Assembly: GCF_017599305.1 (NCBI RefSeq)
Contig: NZ_JAGFWR010000024.1
Coordinates: 28,755-92,754, forward strand
Direction: 5' to 3'
DNA: 64,000 bases
DNA from: Micromonospora antibiotica
Lineage (GTDB): Bacteria; Actinomycetota; Actinomycetes; Mycobacteriales; Micromonosporaceae
The notes beneath the pieces were generated by a model. The model saw nothing but the letters and a program-made list of their open reading frames with translations, did no database searches and was not told where the DNA came from. How positions within the stretch are numbered: the stretch's first letter is position 1; each line of letters begins with the position of its first letter. The position numbers were made by a program, and so were the translations under genes. Below, piece by piece: positions 51,477 to 59,173 of the stretch.

Positions 51477-52946
51477 TCACCGGTAGCCGGCGGCGACGAT
51501 GTTGGCCTGGACGGCGTTCTCCGTGGCGTCGGTGGGGTAGCCGGCGGTCATCACGCCCTCGTAGAAGGTGCCGGCGGCGCCGTGGCTGTTGTCGCCGCCG
51601 ATGCCGAGGATGATCGCGCCTTCCTTCTTCATCGGGTTGTAGCCCGCGACGTTGGGCCGTGCGCCGTTGTAGAAGGTCGACAGGCTGCCGGACTGGGCGT
51701 TGCCGCCCCGGATGGCCCAGTGGTTGGGCTCGCCCTTGATGATCGCGGTGAGGTAGCGGTGGCTGATGCTGGGGTCGTTGGCGTTGTACTTCTGGTTGAC
51801 CCCGGAGAAGAGGCCGTTCTCCAGGTCGGCCATGATCCACGGGCCGTTGCCGGCGCCGTAACCCCAGACCTTGTTGTTGCCGAAGTAGATGGCCTCCATC
51901 GTGCCGTTGCCGTTGTCCCGGCTGTTGGTCTCGGCATTGCCGTAGTCGAAGCAGCAGCCGCCGTTGTAGTGCGTGCCGTCGAGGATGGCGTACATGCCTT
52001 CCGGCTGGTCGCCCTTGGCGATGCCGTTGGTGGTGTTGTTCCGGTAACCGGTGCCCGGGGCGACGAACACCCCGTACGCCTTCTGGCCGTTGAGCGTGGT
52101 GGGGGCGGCGGTGGCGTTGGCCAGGTTGTCGTATCCGCCGGGCGCGGGACCGGGGAAGCCGCCGGGGGGCGCCTGGGTGAGGTGGTTACCGCGGCCGCTC
52201 TGGTCGTAGATGATGGTGATCAGGCAGGTCGTGTTGGCGCAGAAGGTGTCCTGGGCGGCGGCGTTGGCGACCCCGCCGGCGGTCAGCGGGGTGATGGTGC
52301 GGGTGGTGTTGTCCGAGGCCCGGCGGACCTGGTAGAGGTTGCCGGTGTACGCGGCGTACAGGGCCCGGGTGGTGCTGTGCGCGGCCACGCAGGGGGTGTT
52401 GCCGGCGGCGTAGAGGTCACAGGGCAGCCGGGTGCCCGGCGGCGGCGTGGTGGGCGGAGGAGTGGTCGGCGGCGGGGTGGTCGGCGGCGGCGTGGTGGGT
52501 GGCGGGGTGGTCGGGGTGACACCGCCGGTGCAGGTCGTGCCGTTCAGCGTGAACGTGGTGGGCGCCGGGTTGCTGCCGGTCGCCGCGCCGTTGAAGCCGA
52601 ACGAGGTGCTGCCTCCGGTGGGGATGCTGCCGTTGTAGGACACGTTGGTGACGGCGACCTGGCCGCCCGACTGGGTGTAGGAGCCGTTCCAGAGCTGGGT
52701 GACGGTCTGGCCGGCGTCGAAGCTCCAGGTGAGCCGCCAACTGGTGACCGGGTCACCCAGGTTGGTGATGGTGACGCCCGCGCCGAAGCCACCGGGCCAC
52801 TGTGAACTGACCGTGTAGGTGACCTGGCAGCCGGCGGCCGCCGCGGACGCCTGCGGCGTCCCGACCGTGCCGCTGCCGATCAGCACCAGCGTGGCCAGGG
52901 CCGCGACCGGCCCCGACGCTCGACGCCAGACGGTGCCACGTTTCAT
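51477..52946 (-). CDS. Secreted CBM2-GH54-like alpha-L-arabinofuranosidase
   Basis: The 489-residue protein starts at an ATG with GGAGGACTCC upstream. It has a signal peptide (about 1-37), an N-terminal CBM2 (CQVTYTVSSQWPGGFGAGVT; WNGSYTQSGGQVAVTNVSYN), a TPPPTT repeat linker and a catalytic domain like the B-type arabinofuranosidase (GH54) core: LPCDLYAAGNTPCVAAHST, LITIIYDQSGRGNHLTQAPP and GGCCFDYGNAETNSRDNG. It would release arabinose from arabinoxylan or arabinan. It lacks the GH54 arabinose-binding domain; CBM2 takes its place. It lies upstream of the fucosidase in an operon. Confidence 0.88.
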   Translation of the reverse strand: MKRGTVWRRASGPVAALATLVLIGSGTVGTPQASAAAAGCQVTYTVSSQWPGGFGAGVTITNLGDPVTSWRLTWSFDAGQTVTQLWNGSYTQSGGQVAVTNVSYNGSIPTGGSTSFGFNGAATGSNPAPTTFTLNGTTCTGGVTPTTPPPTTPPPTTPPPTTPPPTTPPPGTRLPCDLYAAGNTPCVAAHSTTRALYAAYTGNLYQVRRASDNTTRTITPLTAGGVANAAAQDTFCANTTCLITIIYDQSGRGNHLTQAPPGGFPGPAPGGYDNLANATAAPTTLNGQKAYGVFVAPGTGYRNNTTNGIAKGDQPEGMYAILDGTHYNGGCCFDYGNAETNSRDNGNGTMEAIYFGNNKVWGYGAGNGPWIMADLENGLFSGVNQKYNANDPSISHRYLTAIIKGEPNHWAIRGGNAQSGSLSTFYNGARPNVAGYNPMKKEGAIILGIGGDNSHGAAGTFYEGVMTAGYPTDATENAVQANIVAAGYR

Positions 52947-53161
52947 GGAGTCCTCCAGATGTGGACGGGAGTTCACGGGCCCGCTCGGGTGGGCCCGTTC
53001 GGTACACCGCCTGTCGGGCCCGAACTCCGGCAGACGGGAGGTGATGGTGCGGTCCGGTGAGTCCGTTGGCCGGTGCCGTCGGGGCTGGTGGCCCGGACGC
53101 CGGGGCGCTGACCAGCCGAATCGGCGGCAGAGGGTGGGACCCGGCTGCTGCACTGAGGAGC

Positions 53162-53177
53162 AAGTTAACGTTCACAT
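53162..53177. promoter_or_regulatory. LacI-like operator candidate 1
   Basis: AAGTTAACGTTCACAT matches 14 of 16 positions of the pseudo-palindrome ATGTTAACGTTAACAT with central CG. It lies about 215 bases upstream of the arabinofuranosidase start. Confidence 0.55.
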
Positions 53178-53481
53178 CACAGCGTGTCAATGGTTGTGTC
53201 GACAGTGCTCCATCCCCGCCCCGGTTGCCTGAGGTGGCCTGCGACGGCTTCCTCACCAGGGGAAATAGCGGGGGATCGGTGTTGGATCCGCGAGTCGATC
53301 AGGTGAAGTCGACAGGTGTTGCGGGCGATGAGGGTGGCATGTCGGCGGTGGCTCGGACCGGCGAATCCGGCTCATCGGGGTGCCCGACGCGCTCCGGGGG
53401 CGGGCCAGGAGGGCCTCTGCGGGCCGGTTTGTCGCCGTCGGGCAGCTCCGGAGCGCTCTGGCAGTCCGCATTAATCCGAAA

Positions 53482-53497
53482 CTGTTAACGTAAACAT
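53482..53497. promoter_or_regulatory. LacI-like operator candidate 2
   Basis: CTGTTAACGTAAACAT matches 14 of 16 positions of the same pseudo-palindrome as the site at 53162, in an AT-rich part of the long interval between the divergent CAZyme genes. Confidence 0.55.
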
Positions 53498-53750
53498 CTA
53501 TCCGGCGGCTGGCTGGCCCGCAGGTAGTCTCGATCACATATCAGCAGGTGAAGATGCATGGTGGCGTTCCCGATAGTGCGGGTTCTACGGCGGCCGTGGT
53601 CGAAGATCGAGGGTTAAGAAGTTTCGAGAAATCTGGTGTCACATCTTGACGAACGGCATCTCCATCCACTTGAGTCCATATAGGCGGCACCGCGTGCGAT
53701 CAGCGGCTGACGAGTCAGCAAAGATGCAGGTGAAGGTATTCGGGCAGCAC

Positions 53751-53766
53751 CTGTTAACGCTCTCAC
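53751..53766. promoter_or_regulatory. LacI-like operator candidate 3
   Basis: CTGTTAACGCTCTCAC shares the TGTTAACG half-site with the two other copies but is weaker on the right half. It lies about 220 bases upstream of the esterase start. Confidence 0.4.
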
Positions 53767-53988
53767 GAAGGCCGGTCACCGCAGGGTGTCCGCCAGCCGG
53801 GCTGCTGACGATTGGCGACGTCGACCGCCACGTCCAGCTCTTCCGTCGAGGGGCCGGGCTCGCAGTCGACCTCATCCTGCTTCATGCCGCCCACCCCGCA
53901 CCCGACGCGTCCACGCCGCGACGGCGTCACCCGCGCCCGACAGCCGCGCACCGCGACGCCCGAGCAGACCGACACCAGGAGCCATCTC

Positions 53989-55275
53989 ATGACCCGACGT
54001 TCGTCCATCGCCGGCGCGCTGGCTACCGCGGCGGTACTCGTCGCGGCGCTGGCCGGTGCCGCACTGACCGGGAGCCCCGGCACCGCGTCCGCCGCCGAGG
54101 TCGGCCCGCTGGCCGCGACAGCAGGCTGCGGCAAGGCCCCCACCCTGGGCAACGGCACCTACACCATCTCCAGCGGTGGCAAGAACCGCAGCTTCATCCT
54201 GAAGCTGCCCGACGGCTACGACCGCAACCGCCAGTACCGGCTGGTGTTCGGATTCCACTGGTGGGGCGGCACCGCCGTCGACGTCGCGACCGGTCAGACG
54301 GTGCAGCGCGACGTCTGGGCCTACTACGGCCTGCTGCGGCTGTCGAACAACAGCACGATCTTCGTGGCGCCGCAGGGCATCGGCAACGGCTGGGCCAACA
54401 CCGGCGGTGAGGACGTCACCTTCGTCGACGACATGCTCCGCCGGATCGAGGGCGACCTGTGCGTCGACACGACGCAGCGCTTCTCCGTCGGGTTCAGCTA
54501 CGGCGGTGGGATGAGCTACGCCCTGGCCTGTGCCCGGCCGAACGTCTTCCGGGCCGTCGCCGTCCAGTCCTCGCCCGGCACGCTCAGCGGATGCAGCGGC
54601 GGCACCCAGCCGATCGCGTACCTCGGCGTGCACGGCATCGGTGACAACATCGCCAGCGGACGGGCGCTGCGGGACCGCTTCGTCCGCAACAACGGGTGCA
54701 CGGCGGCGAGCCCGCCGGAGCCGAGGGCCGGCAGCCTGACCCACACGGTCTACAGCTACTCCGGTTGCCGGGCCGGCTACCCCGTGGTGTGGGCGGCCTT
54801 CGACGGTGGGCACATCGCCGCCCCGCAGGACGGTGCCGGCGGGGACAGCGGCACCCGGACCTGGGTCCCGGGCGAGGTGTGGCGGTTCTTCACCCAGTTC
54901 GCCGGCACCACGCCGACCACCCCACCCACCACGACTCCGCCGACCACGCCACCCACGACTCCGCCGACCAGTCCCGGGGCGGGTGGTTGCACGGCCAGCT
55001 ACCAGACCGTCGGCCAGTGGCAGGGCGGCTTCCAGGGTGAGGTCACGGTGACCGCCGGCGTCCGCGCCATCACCGGCTGGCGGGTCAGTTGGACGCTCGC
55101 CGACGGGCAGAGCATCACCCAGCTCTGGGGTGGGCGCAACACCCCCTCCGGCAGCACCCAGAACGTCGGCAACGAGGCGTGGAACGGCAACCTGGCCGCC
55201 AGCGCGTCCACGACGTTCGGCTTCACCGCGGGTGGCTCGGCGACGACGCCCGCCCTCACCTGCACCGCGACCTGA
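53989..55275 (+). CDS. Secreted esterase (PHB-depolymerase/feruloyl-esterase type) with CBM2
   Basis: The 428-residue protein starts at an ATG after AGGAG. It has a signal peptide (about 1-35) and an alpha/beta-hydrolase domain of the poly(3-hydroxybutyrate)-depolymerase/CE1-like group: KLPDGYDRNRQYRLVFGFHW, nucleophile Ser in SVGFSYGGGM, and the late catalytic His in AAFDGGHIAAP. A TPPTTTPP linker and a C-terminal CBM2 (WQGGFQGEVTVTAGVRAITG; LWGGRNTPSGSTQNVGNEAW) follow. With the arabinofuranosidase opposite, a feruloyl or acetyl-xylan esterase role on plant cell walls is the best guess. Confidence 0.85.
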   Translation: MTRRSSIAGALATAAVLVAALAGAALTGSPGTASAAEVGPLAATAGCGKAPTLGNGTYTISSGGKNRSFILKLPDGYDRNRQYRLVFGFHWWGGTAVDVATGQTVQRDVWAYYGLLRLSNNSTIFVAPQGIGNGWANTGGEDVTFVDDMLRRIEGDLCVDTTQRFSVGFSYGGGMSYALACARPNVFRAVAVQSSPGTLSGCSGGTQPIAYLGVHGIGDNIASGRALRDRFVRNNGCTAASPPEPRAGSLTHTVYSYSGCRAGYPVVWAAFDGGHIAAPQDGAGGDSGTRTWVPGEVWRFFTQFAGTTPTTPPTTTPPTTPPTTPPTSPGAGGCTASYQTVGQWQGGFQGEVTVTAGVRAITGWRVSWTLADGQSITQLWGGRNTPSGSTQNVGNEAWNGNLAASASTTFGFTAGGSATTPALTCTAT

Positions 55276-55323
55276 GAGACCATAGGCGCAGCCCTCGATG
55301 CCTGCCGCCCCTGAGGAGGCAGC

Positions 55324-55570
55324 ACAAGATCAGGAGTTTCGTTCTCGCCGCCGTGCTGGCGGGCACAGGTACGCCGGTGCGGGCTGCCGGGTCGACTACA
55401 CGGTCACCAGTTCGTGGCCGGGTGGCTTCGGCCCGGCAGTCACCGTCACCAACCTCGGCGATCCGATCGACCCTCGGCGGTCGTACGCCGGGCATCCGGT
55501 CACCCGGTCCGGAGCCCAGGTCACCGTCACCAACGTGAGCTACAACGCGGCCATCCCCACCGGCGGGAAG
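55324..55570 (+). pseudogene. Decayed CBM2 secreted-protein gene
   Basis: A signal-peptide-like start (KIRSFVLAAVLAGTGTPVRA) is in one frame, and a CBM2 (CRVDYTVTSSWPGGFGPAVT, then VTNLGDP and AQVTVTNVSYNAAIPTGG) is in another. An internal deletion removes the middle of the CBM2, including the TrpSer-Phe segment. It is most similar to the CBM2 of the arabinofuranosidase at 51477. It is a dead copy left near the CAZyme cluster. Confidence 0.7.
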
Positions 55571-55600
55571 CGCCGTCCTGTGTCCTGGGCGTCGGTCAGC

Positions 55601-55912
55601 TCAGTTACCGCGCCGTGCGTCGGCCGGCACGCAGCCCAGTCCGATACGACATCTCTCTCGCTTCCTCCGGCCTCGTTGAGGCCGCCCGCCTGCCCATGCT
55701 GTGGGTACTGTGCGCCCAGGCATGACGCCAGCTGCACGACCTGGTCCCAGAGCCGATCCAGCAGGACGAGTACCGCATTGAGAAACCGTGAGCCGCTCCC
55801 AGCCGGGGTACTCCCGCATCGCGTCCGGAATCTGCGCCGCCCGTCGCTCGACCGGCTCCGGAGCAGGCATCCGCGTCGTCACCGTCATGGCCTGTCCCTT
55901 CCCGTACGTTCA
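55601..55912 (-). pseudogene. Decayed copy of the gene at 1389-1991
   Basis: The minus strand begins MTVTTRMPAPEPVERRAAQI, then PDAMREYPGWERL. This nearly matches the N terminus of the 1389-1991 product (MTVTTTRMPAPEAVGRRAAQ, then ILDAMREHPGWERL), including the upstream ribosome-binding region GGGAAGGGACAGGCC. After about 35 residues the frame breaks; a YSSCW element survives in a neighbouring frame. The similarity extends over about 130 bases of DNA. Relic CRISPR repeats lie right next to it. Confidence 0.75.
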
Positions 55913-55928
55913 GTTCGGGCAGGTCCGG

Positions 55929-56349
55929 GGTAACACCCCCGCGTGCGCGGGGAGCCCTCACGAACCCGACGCCCCATCGCCAGAATCCCTTCACGGCCGA
56001 GATCCAAGCACGGTTCCTTATGCGATGTTGTCCTGCTTCGCCGGTATGTGGCGGCTTCGTGTCAGGCAGCGAAGGTCCCGCATCATGGCTGACCTGGGCG
56101 CACCCGAGTCGGAGGTTTCACCACTTCTGCTGACCGCTTTCACCGACCCCCGGCAGGTTCTGCCGGTTGCGGCGGAAACGGCGACGAGCGGCGGGGAACG
56201 GATATCACCGCCGCTCACGCAAGGAAGCAGAGAACGCCACGTAGCCGGCCACGTCGGCACCAAGGGATCATCCTGCACGTGCGGGAGCAGAGGGTGACCA
56301 TCGAGATGGTGCTGCCGGCGATGGACCACCCCGCATGCGCTGGAACCAC
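55929..56349 (-). CRISPR. Relic CRISPR array of the same repeat family
   Basis: Four degenerate relatives of the main repeat occur. They are at 55929-55957 (ACCCCCGCGTGCGCGGGGAG core), 56200-56230 (ATCACCGCC then GGAAGCAG), 56265-56290 (GGATCATCCTGCAC then GCGGGAGCAG) and 56323-56349 (GGACCACCCCGCATGCGC). The last three are separated by spacers of 34 and 32 bases, close to the 33 of the main array. The copies are too diverged to be one active array. No gene is seen among them. Confidence 0.6.
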
Positions 56350-56390
56350 GCATCGCGTCAGGAACACCAAATGACGCTGCCGCACCGTGG

Positions 56391-57239
56391 ATGCTGAACT
56401 ACCGTGCTGTGGTGCAGGCATACGAGGTTCAGCGGGCGATGCAGGCAGCCGTGTCGAGCGCCTCATCGCTCGGCCTGACCGCCCACAATGCTGCCGTCCT
56501 GCACAACTCGAACGCGCTCACCCTGAGGCTGGAGCCCTGCGCCGTGCTCGCCCGGGTCGCCCCGGCAGCGAACCAGTGTGCCCAGCTTGAAGTGGATGTT
56601 GCTCGGCGGTTGGCTGAGCTCGGGAGCCCGGTGGCCGCGCTGGAGTCGCCCGAGGTGTTTATCCGGGGCGACTACGTGGTCACCTTCTGGACCTACTACG
56701 AACCGGCGACTACTCAGTCACTGTCGAACGCGGAGTACGTCGGCGCGCTCGAACGTCTGCATGCCGGGATGCGTAAGGTCGACCTGCCCGTCCCGCATTT
56801 CACGGACCGGGTTTCCGCGGCGCAGACGCTCGTGGCCGACCATGCCCGAACGCCGGAACTGGTTGATTCGGATCGGGTCTTCCTCGCCAGCACGTTGGAC
56901 CGTATGCGGCGCGCGGTCAGCGAGAGCGGCCGACCCGAGCAGCTTCTGCACGGTGAACCCCATCCCGGCAACCTGCTCTCGACCCGGACCGGCCCGCTCT
57001 TCATCGACTTCGAGACCTGTTGCCGGGGGCCGGTCGAGTTCGACCTGGCCCACGCGCCCGACGACGTCGGTGACCACTACCCGGGCGTCGACCGCCGGCT
57101 GCTCCGAGATTGCCGGACCCTCATGCTGGCGATGATCACCACGTGGCGCTGGGATCGCGGGGACCAGTTCCCCGACGGCCATCGGCTCGGCGTCGAGTGG
57201 CTGAGCGAACTCCGGCACGCAGTGGCCCAGTCTGGATAG
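56391..57239 (+). CDS. Aminoglycoside phosphotransferase-fold kinase
   Basis: The 282-residue protein has the C-lobe signatures of the APH/choline-kinase fold: LLHGEPHPGNLL (a Brenner-type motif with Glu in place of the usual Asp after Gly) and LFIDFETCCRGPVEFDLAHA (the DFE metal-binding position). The N-lobe has a VLARVAPAANQ segment where the ATP-binding lysine would be expected, but no clear Lys is present. The Glu substitution and missing Lys make the kinase activity and substrate uncertain. It is followed by a hairpin terminator. Confidence 0.8.
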   Translation: MLNYRAVVQAYEVQRAMQAAVSSASSLGLTAHNAAVLHNSNALTLRLEPCAVLARVAPAANQCAQLEVDVARRLAELGSPVAALESPEVFIRGDYVVTFWTYYEPATTQSLSNAEYVGALERLHAGMRKVDLPVPHFTDRVSAAQTLVADHARTPELVDSDRVFLASTLDRMRRAVSESGRPEQLLHGEPHPGNLLSTRTGPLFIDFETCCRGPVEFDLAHAPDDVGDHYPGVDRRLLRDCRTLMLAMITTWRWDRGDQFPDGHRLGVEWLSELRHAVAQSG

Positions 57240-57273
57240 GTAAGTCGACCCGTCCTCGAAAGCACAGCCAGCC

Positions 57274-57307
57274 CCGCAGCGTGGGCCGCACGCGGCTCAC
57301 GCTGCGG
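57274..57307 (+). terminator. Terminator after APH-fold kinase gene
   Basis: CCGCAGCGTG and CACGCTGCGG form a perfect 10-bp stem around a GC-rich 14-base loop, 35 bases after the stop at 57239. From 57308 to 57490 no gene is seen. Confidence 0.75.
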
Positions 57308-57490
57308 CTATGGCGGATTCTCGGTCGAGGCTCCGAACCGAGCGCCCCGGCATCGACACCGTGCTCATCGACACGACCGTCGACGGCATCCTGTATCGAC
57401 TCCCGGAGCGTGCGGACGGCCGACACCGTCCACCGCGACACCCGCGGCTAAGAAAGCGGGAAGATTGCGGCACTCGCCCGCCTCGCCGTC

Positions 57491-57823
57491 CTACGCACAC
57501 GAGATGCAGTGGCGGGCGAACGGCCGCACGGCGAGTCGTTCCGCACCGATCGGTTGCTGGCAGCGCTCGCAGCGCCCGTAGGTCTCCGCCTCCAGCCTGA
57601 GCAGGGCGTCGTCGACCTCGGCGATCCGCGCCCGCGTCGCGGCGAGCAACGCGATCAGCTGGGCGCGTTCGAAGCCGACGGTGGCACCCTCGGGATCGTG
57701 TTCGTCGTCGGCGTTCGAATCCCGCGATGCCGTGAACAGCGCCTCCAGATCCCGCGCCAGCGTCGCCGCCTCGGACTCCGCACCCGCCCGTAACCGCAGC
57801 AGCTCCTCCCGGATCATCGTCAC
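57491..57823 (-). CDS. DksA/TraR-type C4 zinc-finger protein
   Basis: The 110-residue protein has an N-terminal coiled coil (EELLRLRAGAESEAATLARD, LLAATRARIAEVDDALLRLE) and a C-terminal zinc finger with CERCQQPIG and HCISC, the CxxC-x17-CxxC spacing of DksA/TraR. Such proteins bind RNA polymerase through the secondary channel. It starts with GTG at 57823 or ATG at 57817. It stands alone between the kinase-like gene and the methyltransferase, transcribed from the right. Confidence 0.9.
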   Translation of the reverse strand: MTMIREELLRLRAGAESEAATLARDLEALFTASRDSNADDEHDPEGATVGFERAQLIALLAATRARIAEVDDALLRLEAETYGRCERCQQPIGAERLAVRPFARHCISCA

Positions 57824-57899
57824 AGTTTAGTACCGGAGGGGCACACCAACGGCTGATCCCGTTGGCCGGAGCGGCCGCTCCCGGCCGTCGGCGGCCCGG

Positions 57900-58916
57900 T
57901 CAGGATGCCTGGCGGGGTGCGGCGACGACGGCGACGTGCTCCATCGGTAGCGCGCCGGTCCGCTCGACGTCCAATCCGGCGCGGCCGAGCAGCTCGGTGA
58001 TGTGGTGGAGGCTCCGGTGCGCCCCGCCGGTGATCATCAGCAGGTGCAGATCCCACAGGGCCGGCAGCACGGACGGGTCCTCGTCGACGACGAAGCGGTC
58101 CAGGACCAGCAGCCGGGCCGTCGGGCCGGACATCGCCCGGCGACAGTTGCCGAAGGCCTGGACGACCGCGTCGTCGTCCCACCCTGCCAGCGCGCGGGAC
58201 AGGATGTAGACGTCGCCGCCCGTCGGCACGCTGGTGAACATGTCGCCGCCGACGAGGGTGACCCGGTGGAGCCCGACGGTGGCGGCCAGGTGTTCGCCGG
58301 CCCTGGGCATCATGTGCTCGCGGTCGAACAGCACGCCCTTGGCGTCGGGTGTGGCCGCGAGGAGCGTGGAGAGCAGCTGCCCGCCGCCACCGCCGACGTC
58401 CACGATGGTCTTGCCGCCGGTGAAGTCGAAGGCGGCCGGCACCTCATGGAAGAACATGTTGCCGGCGTTCATGGTGGCCTGGAACCGGCGGGCGGTGTCC
58501 GGATCCCCGCTCAGGTAGTCGTAGAAGGAGCTGCCGTAGGCGGCCTCGAAGCCGGAGTTGACCATGCTGATCGCCCGGTGGGCGTGCCCCCACGCGGCGT
58601 AGTACTCCTCGCCGTGCAGCAGGCACATGTCGCGCATCGACGGTGAGTCGGAACGCAGCGCCTCGCTGATCGGGGTGCTGCGGTAGCCGCTCGTCTCGCT
58701 ACCGTCGAACACGCGCATCGCCACCATGAGTCGCATGAGACGACGTATCCCCGCTGCGGAAGCGCCGCTTGCCGCGGCCAGTTCGTCGCTGGTGGTCCGG
58801 CCGGCGGCGACGTGATCCGGTAATCCGAGCTTGACCACGGTGTAGAGAGCCTGCGCCTTCCACCCGCCGGTCATGACATCGACAATGTCCCGAGTGGCCT
58901 GTAGGTCGATTGCCAT
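57900..58916 (-). CDS. Class I O-methyltransferase (plant-type small-molecule OMT family)
   Basis: The 338-residue enzyme starts at an ATG with GGAGGAACA upstream. A helical dimerisation domain (GGWKAQALYTVVKLGLPDHV) precedes the SAM-binding motif IVDVGGGGGQLLSTLLA and YILSRALAGWDDDAVV, the last equal to the VLHDWDD region but with His replaced by Arg-Ala. That histidine is the usual catalytic base, so activity may be altered. The C terminus includes LDLHLLMITGGAHRSLHHI. Likely role: methylation of a secondary metabolite or aromatic compound. Confidence 0.87.
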   Translation of the reverse strand: MAIDLQATRDIVDVMTGGWKAQALYTVVKLGLPDHVAAGRTTSDELAAASGASAAGIRRLMRLMVAMRVFDGSETSGYRSTPISEALRSDSPSMRDMCLLHGEEYYAAWGHAHRAISMVNSGFEAAYGSSFYDYLSGDPDTARRFQATMNAGNMFFHEVPAAFDFTGGKTIVDVGGGGGQLLSTLLAATPDAKGVLFDREHMMPRAGEHLAATVGLHRVTLVGGDMFTSVPTGGDVYILSRALAGWDDDAVVQAFGNCRRAMSGPTARLLVLDRFVVDEDPSVLPALWDLHLLMITGGAHRSLHHITELLGRAGLDVERTGALPMEHVAVVAAPRQAS

Positions 58917-59046
58917 TGTTCCTCCGCCCGCACTGCCCTTCGCGACGACGGTGGCAACCGTACCCCGTAGGGAACTGCCGAGGAAGGGCTTTGGTGTCAC
59001 GGACTCGCTCCGTTCGGCCAATGACCGGAGTGCGACAAAATTGATG

Positions 59047-59097
59047 TACAACAACGGTGGTTCCCGGCGTGCGTCGTGGCGAACCGCCGTTGTTGTA
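59047..59097. promoter_or_regulatory. Long inverted repeat between methyltransferase and rarA
   Basis: TACAACAACGGTGGTTC (59047-59063) and GAACCGCCGTTGTTGTA (59081-59097) pair over 17 bases with one mismatch, around a 17-base interval. It lies between the divergent methyltransferase and rarA genes, with TTGACG right after it. It is a candidate operator for a dimeric or tetrameric regulator. Confidence 0.5.
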
Positions 59098-59173
59098 TTG
59101 ACGGGTTGCTCGCGGACGACGGGTTAGGGTGCGCACGACATACCCAGCTCACCGAAGGGGAGGGCCACCAAGC

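Larger units (their letters stand above)
52947..53988. other. Long divergent regulatory interval
   Basis: The 1-kb gap between the arabinofuranosidase and esterase genes holds no convincing coding sequence. It contains AT-rich blocks near 53160, 53480 and 53750, each with a GTTAACG element, and presumably promoters in both directions. Confidence 0.5.

Noticed and set aside
52440..52515. GGCGGCGTGGTGGGC-type tandem repeats as a microsatellite element.
   Set aside because: They encode the TPPPTT linker between CBM2 and the catalytic domain and need no separate explanation.
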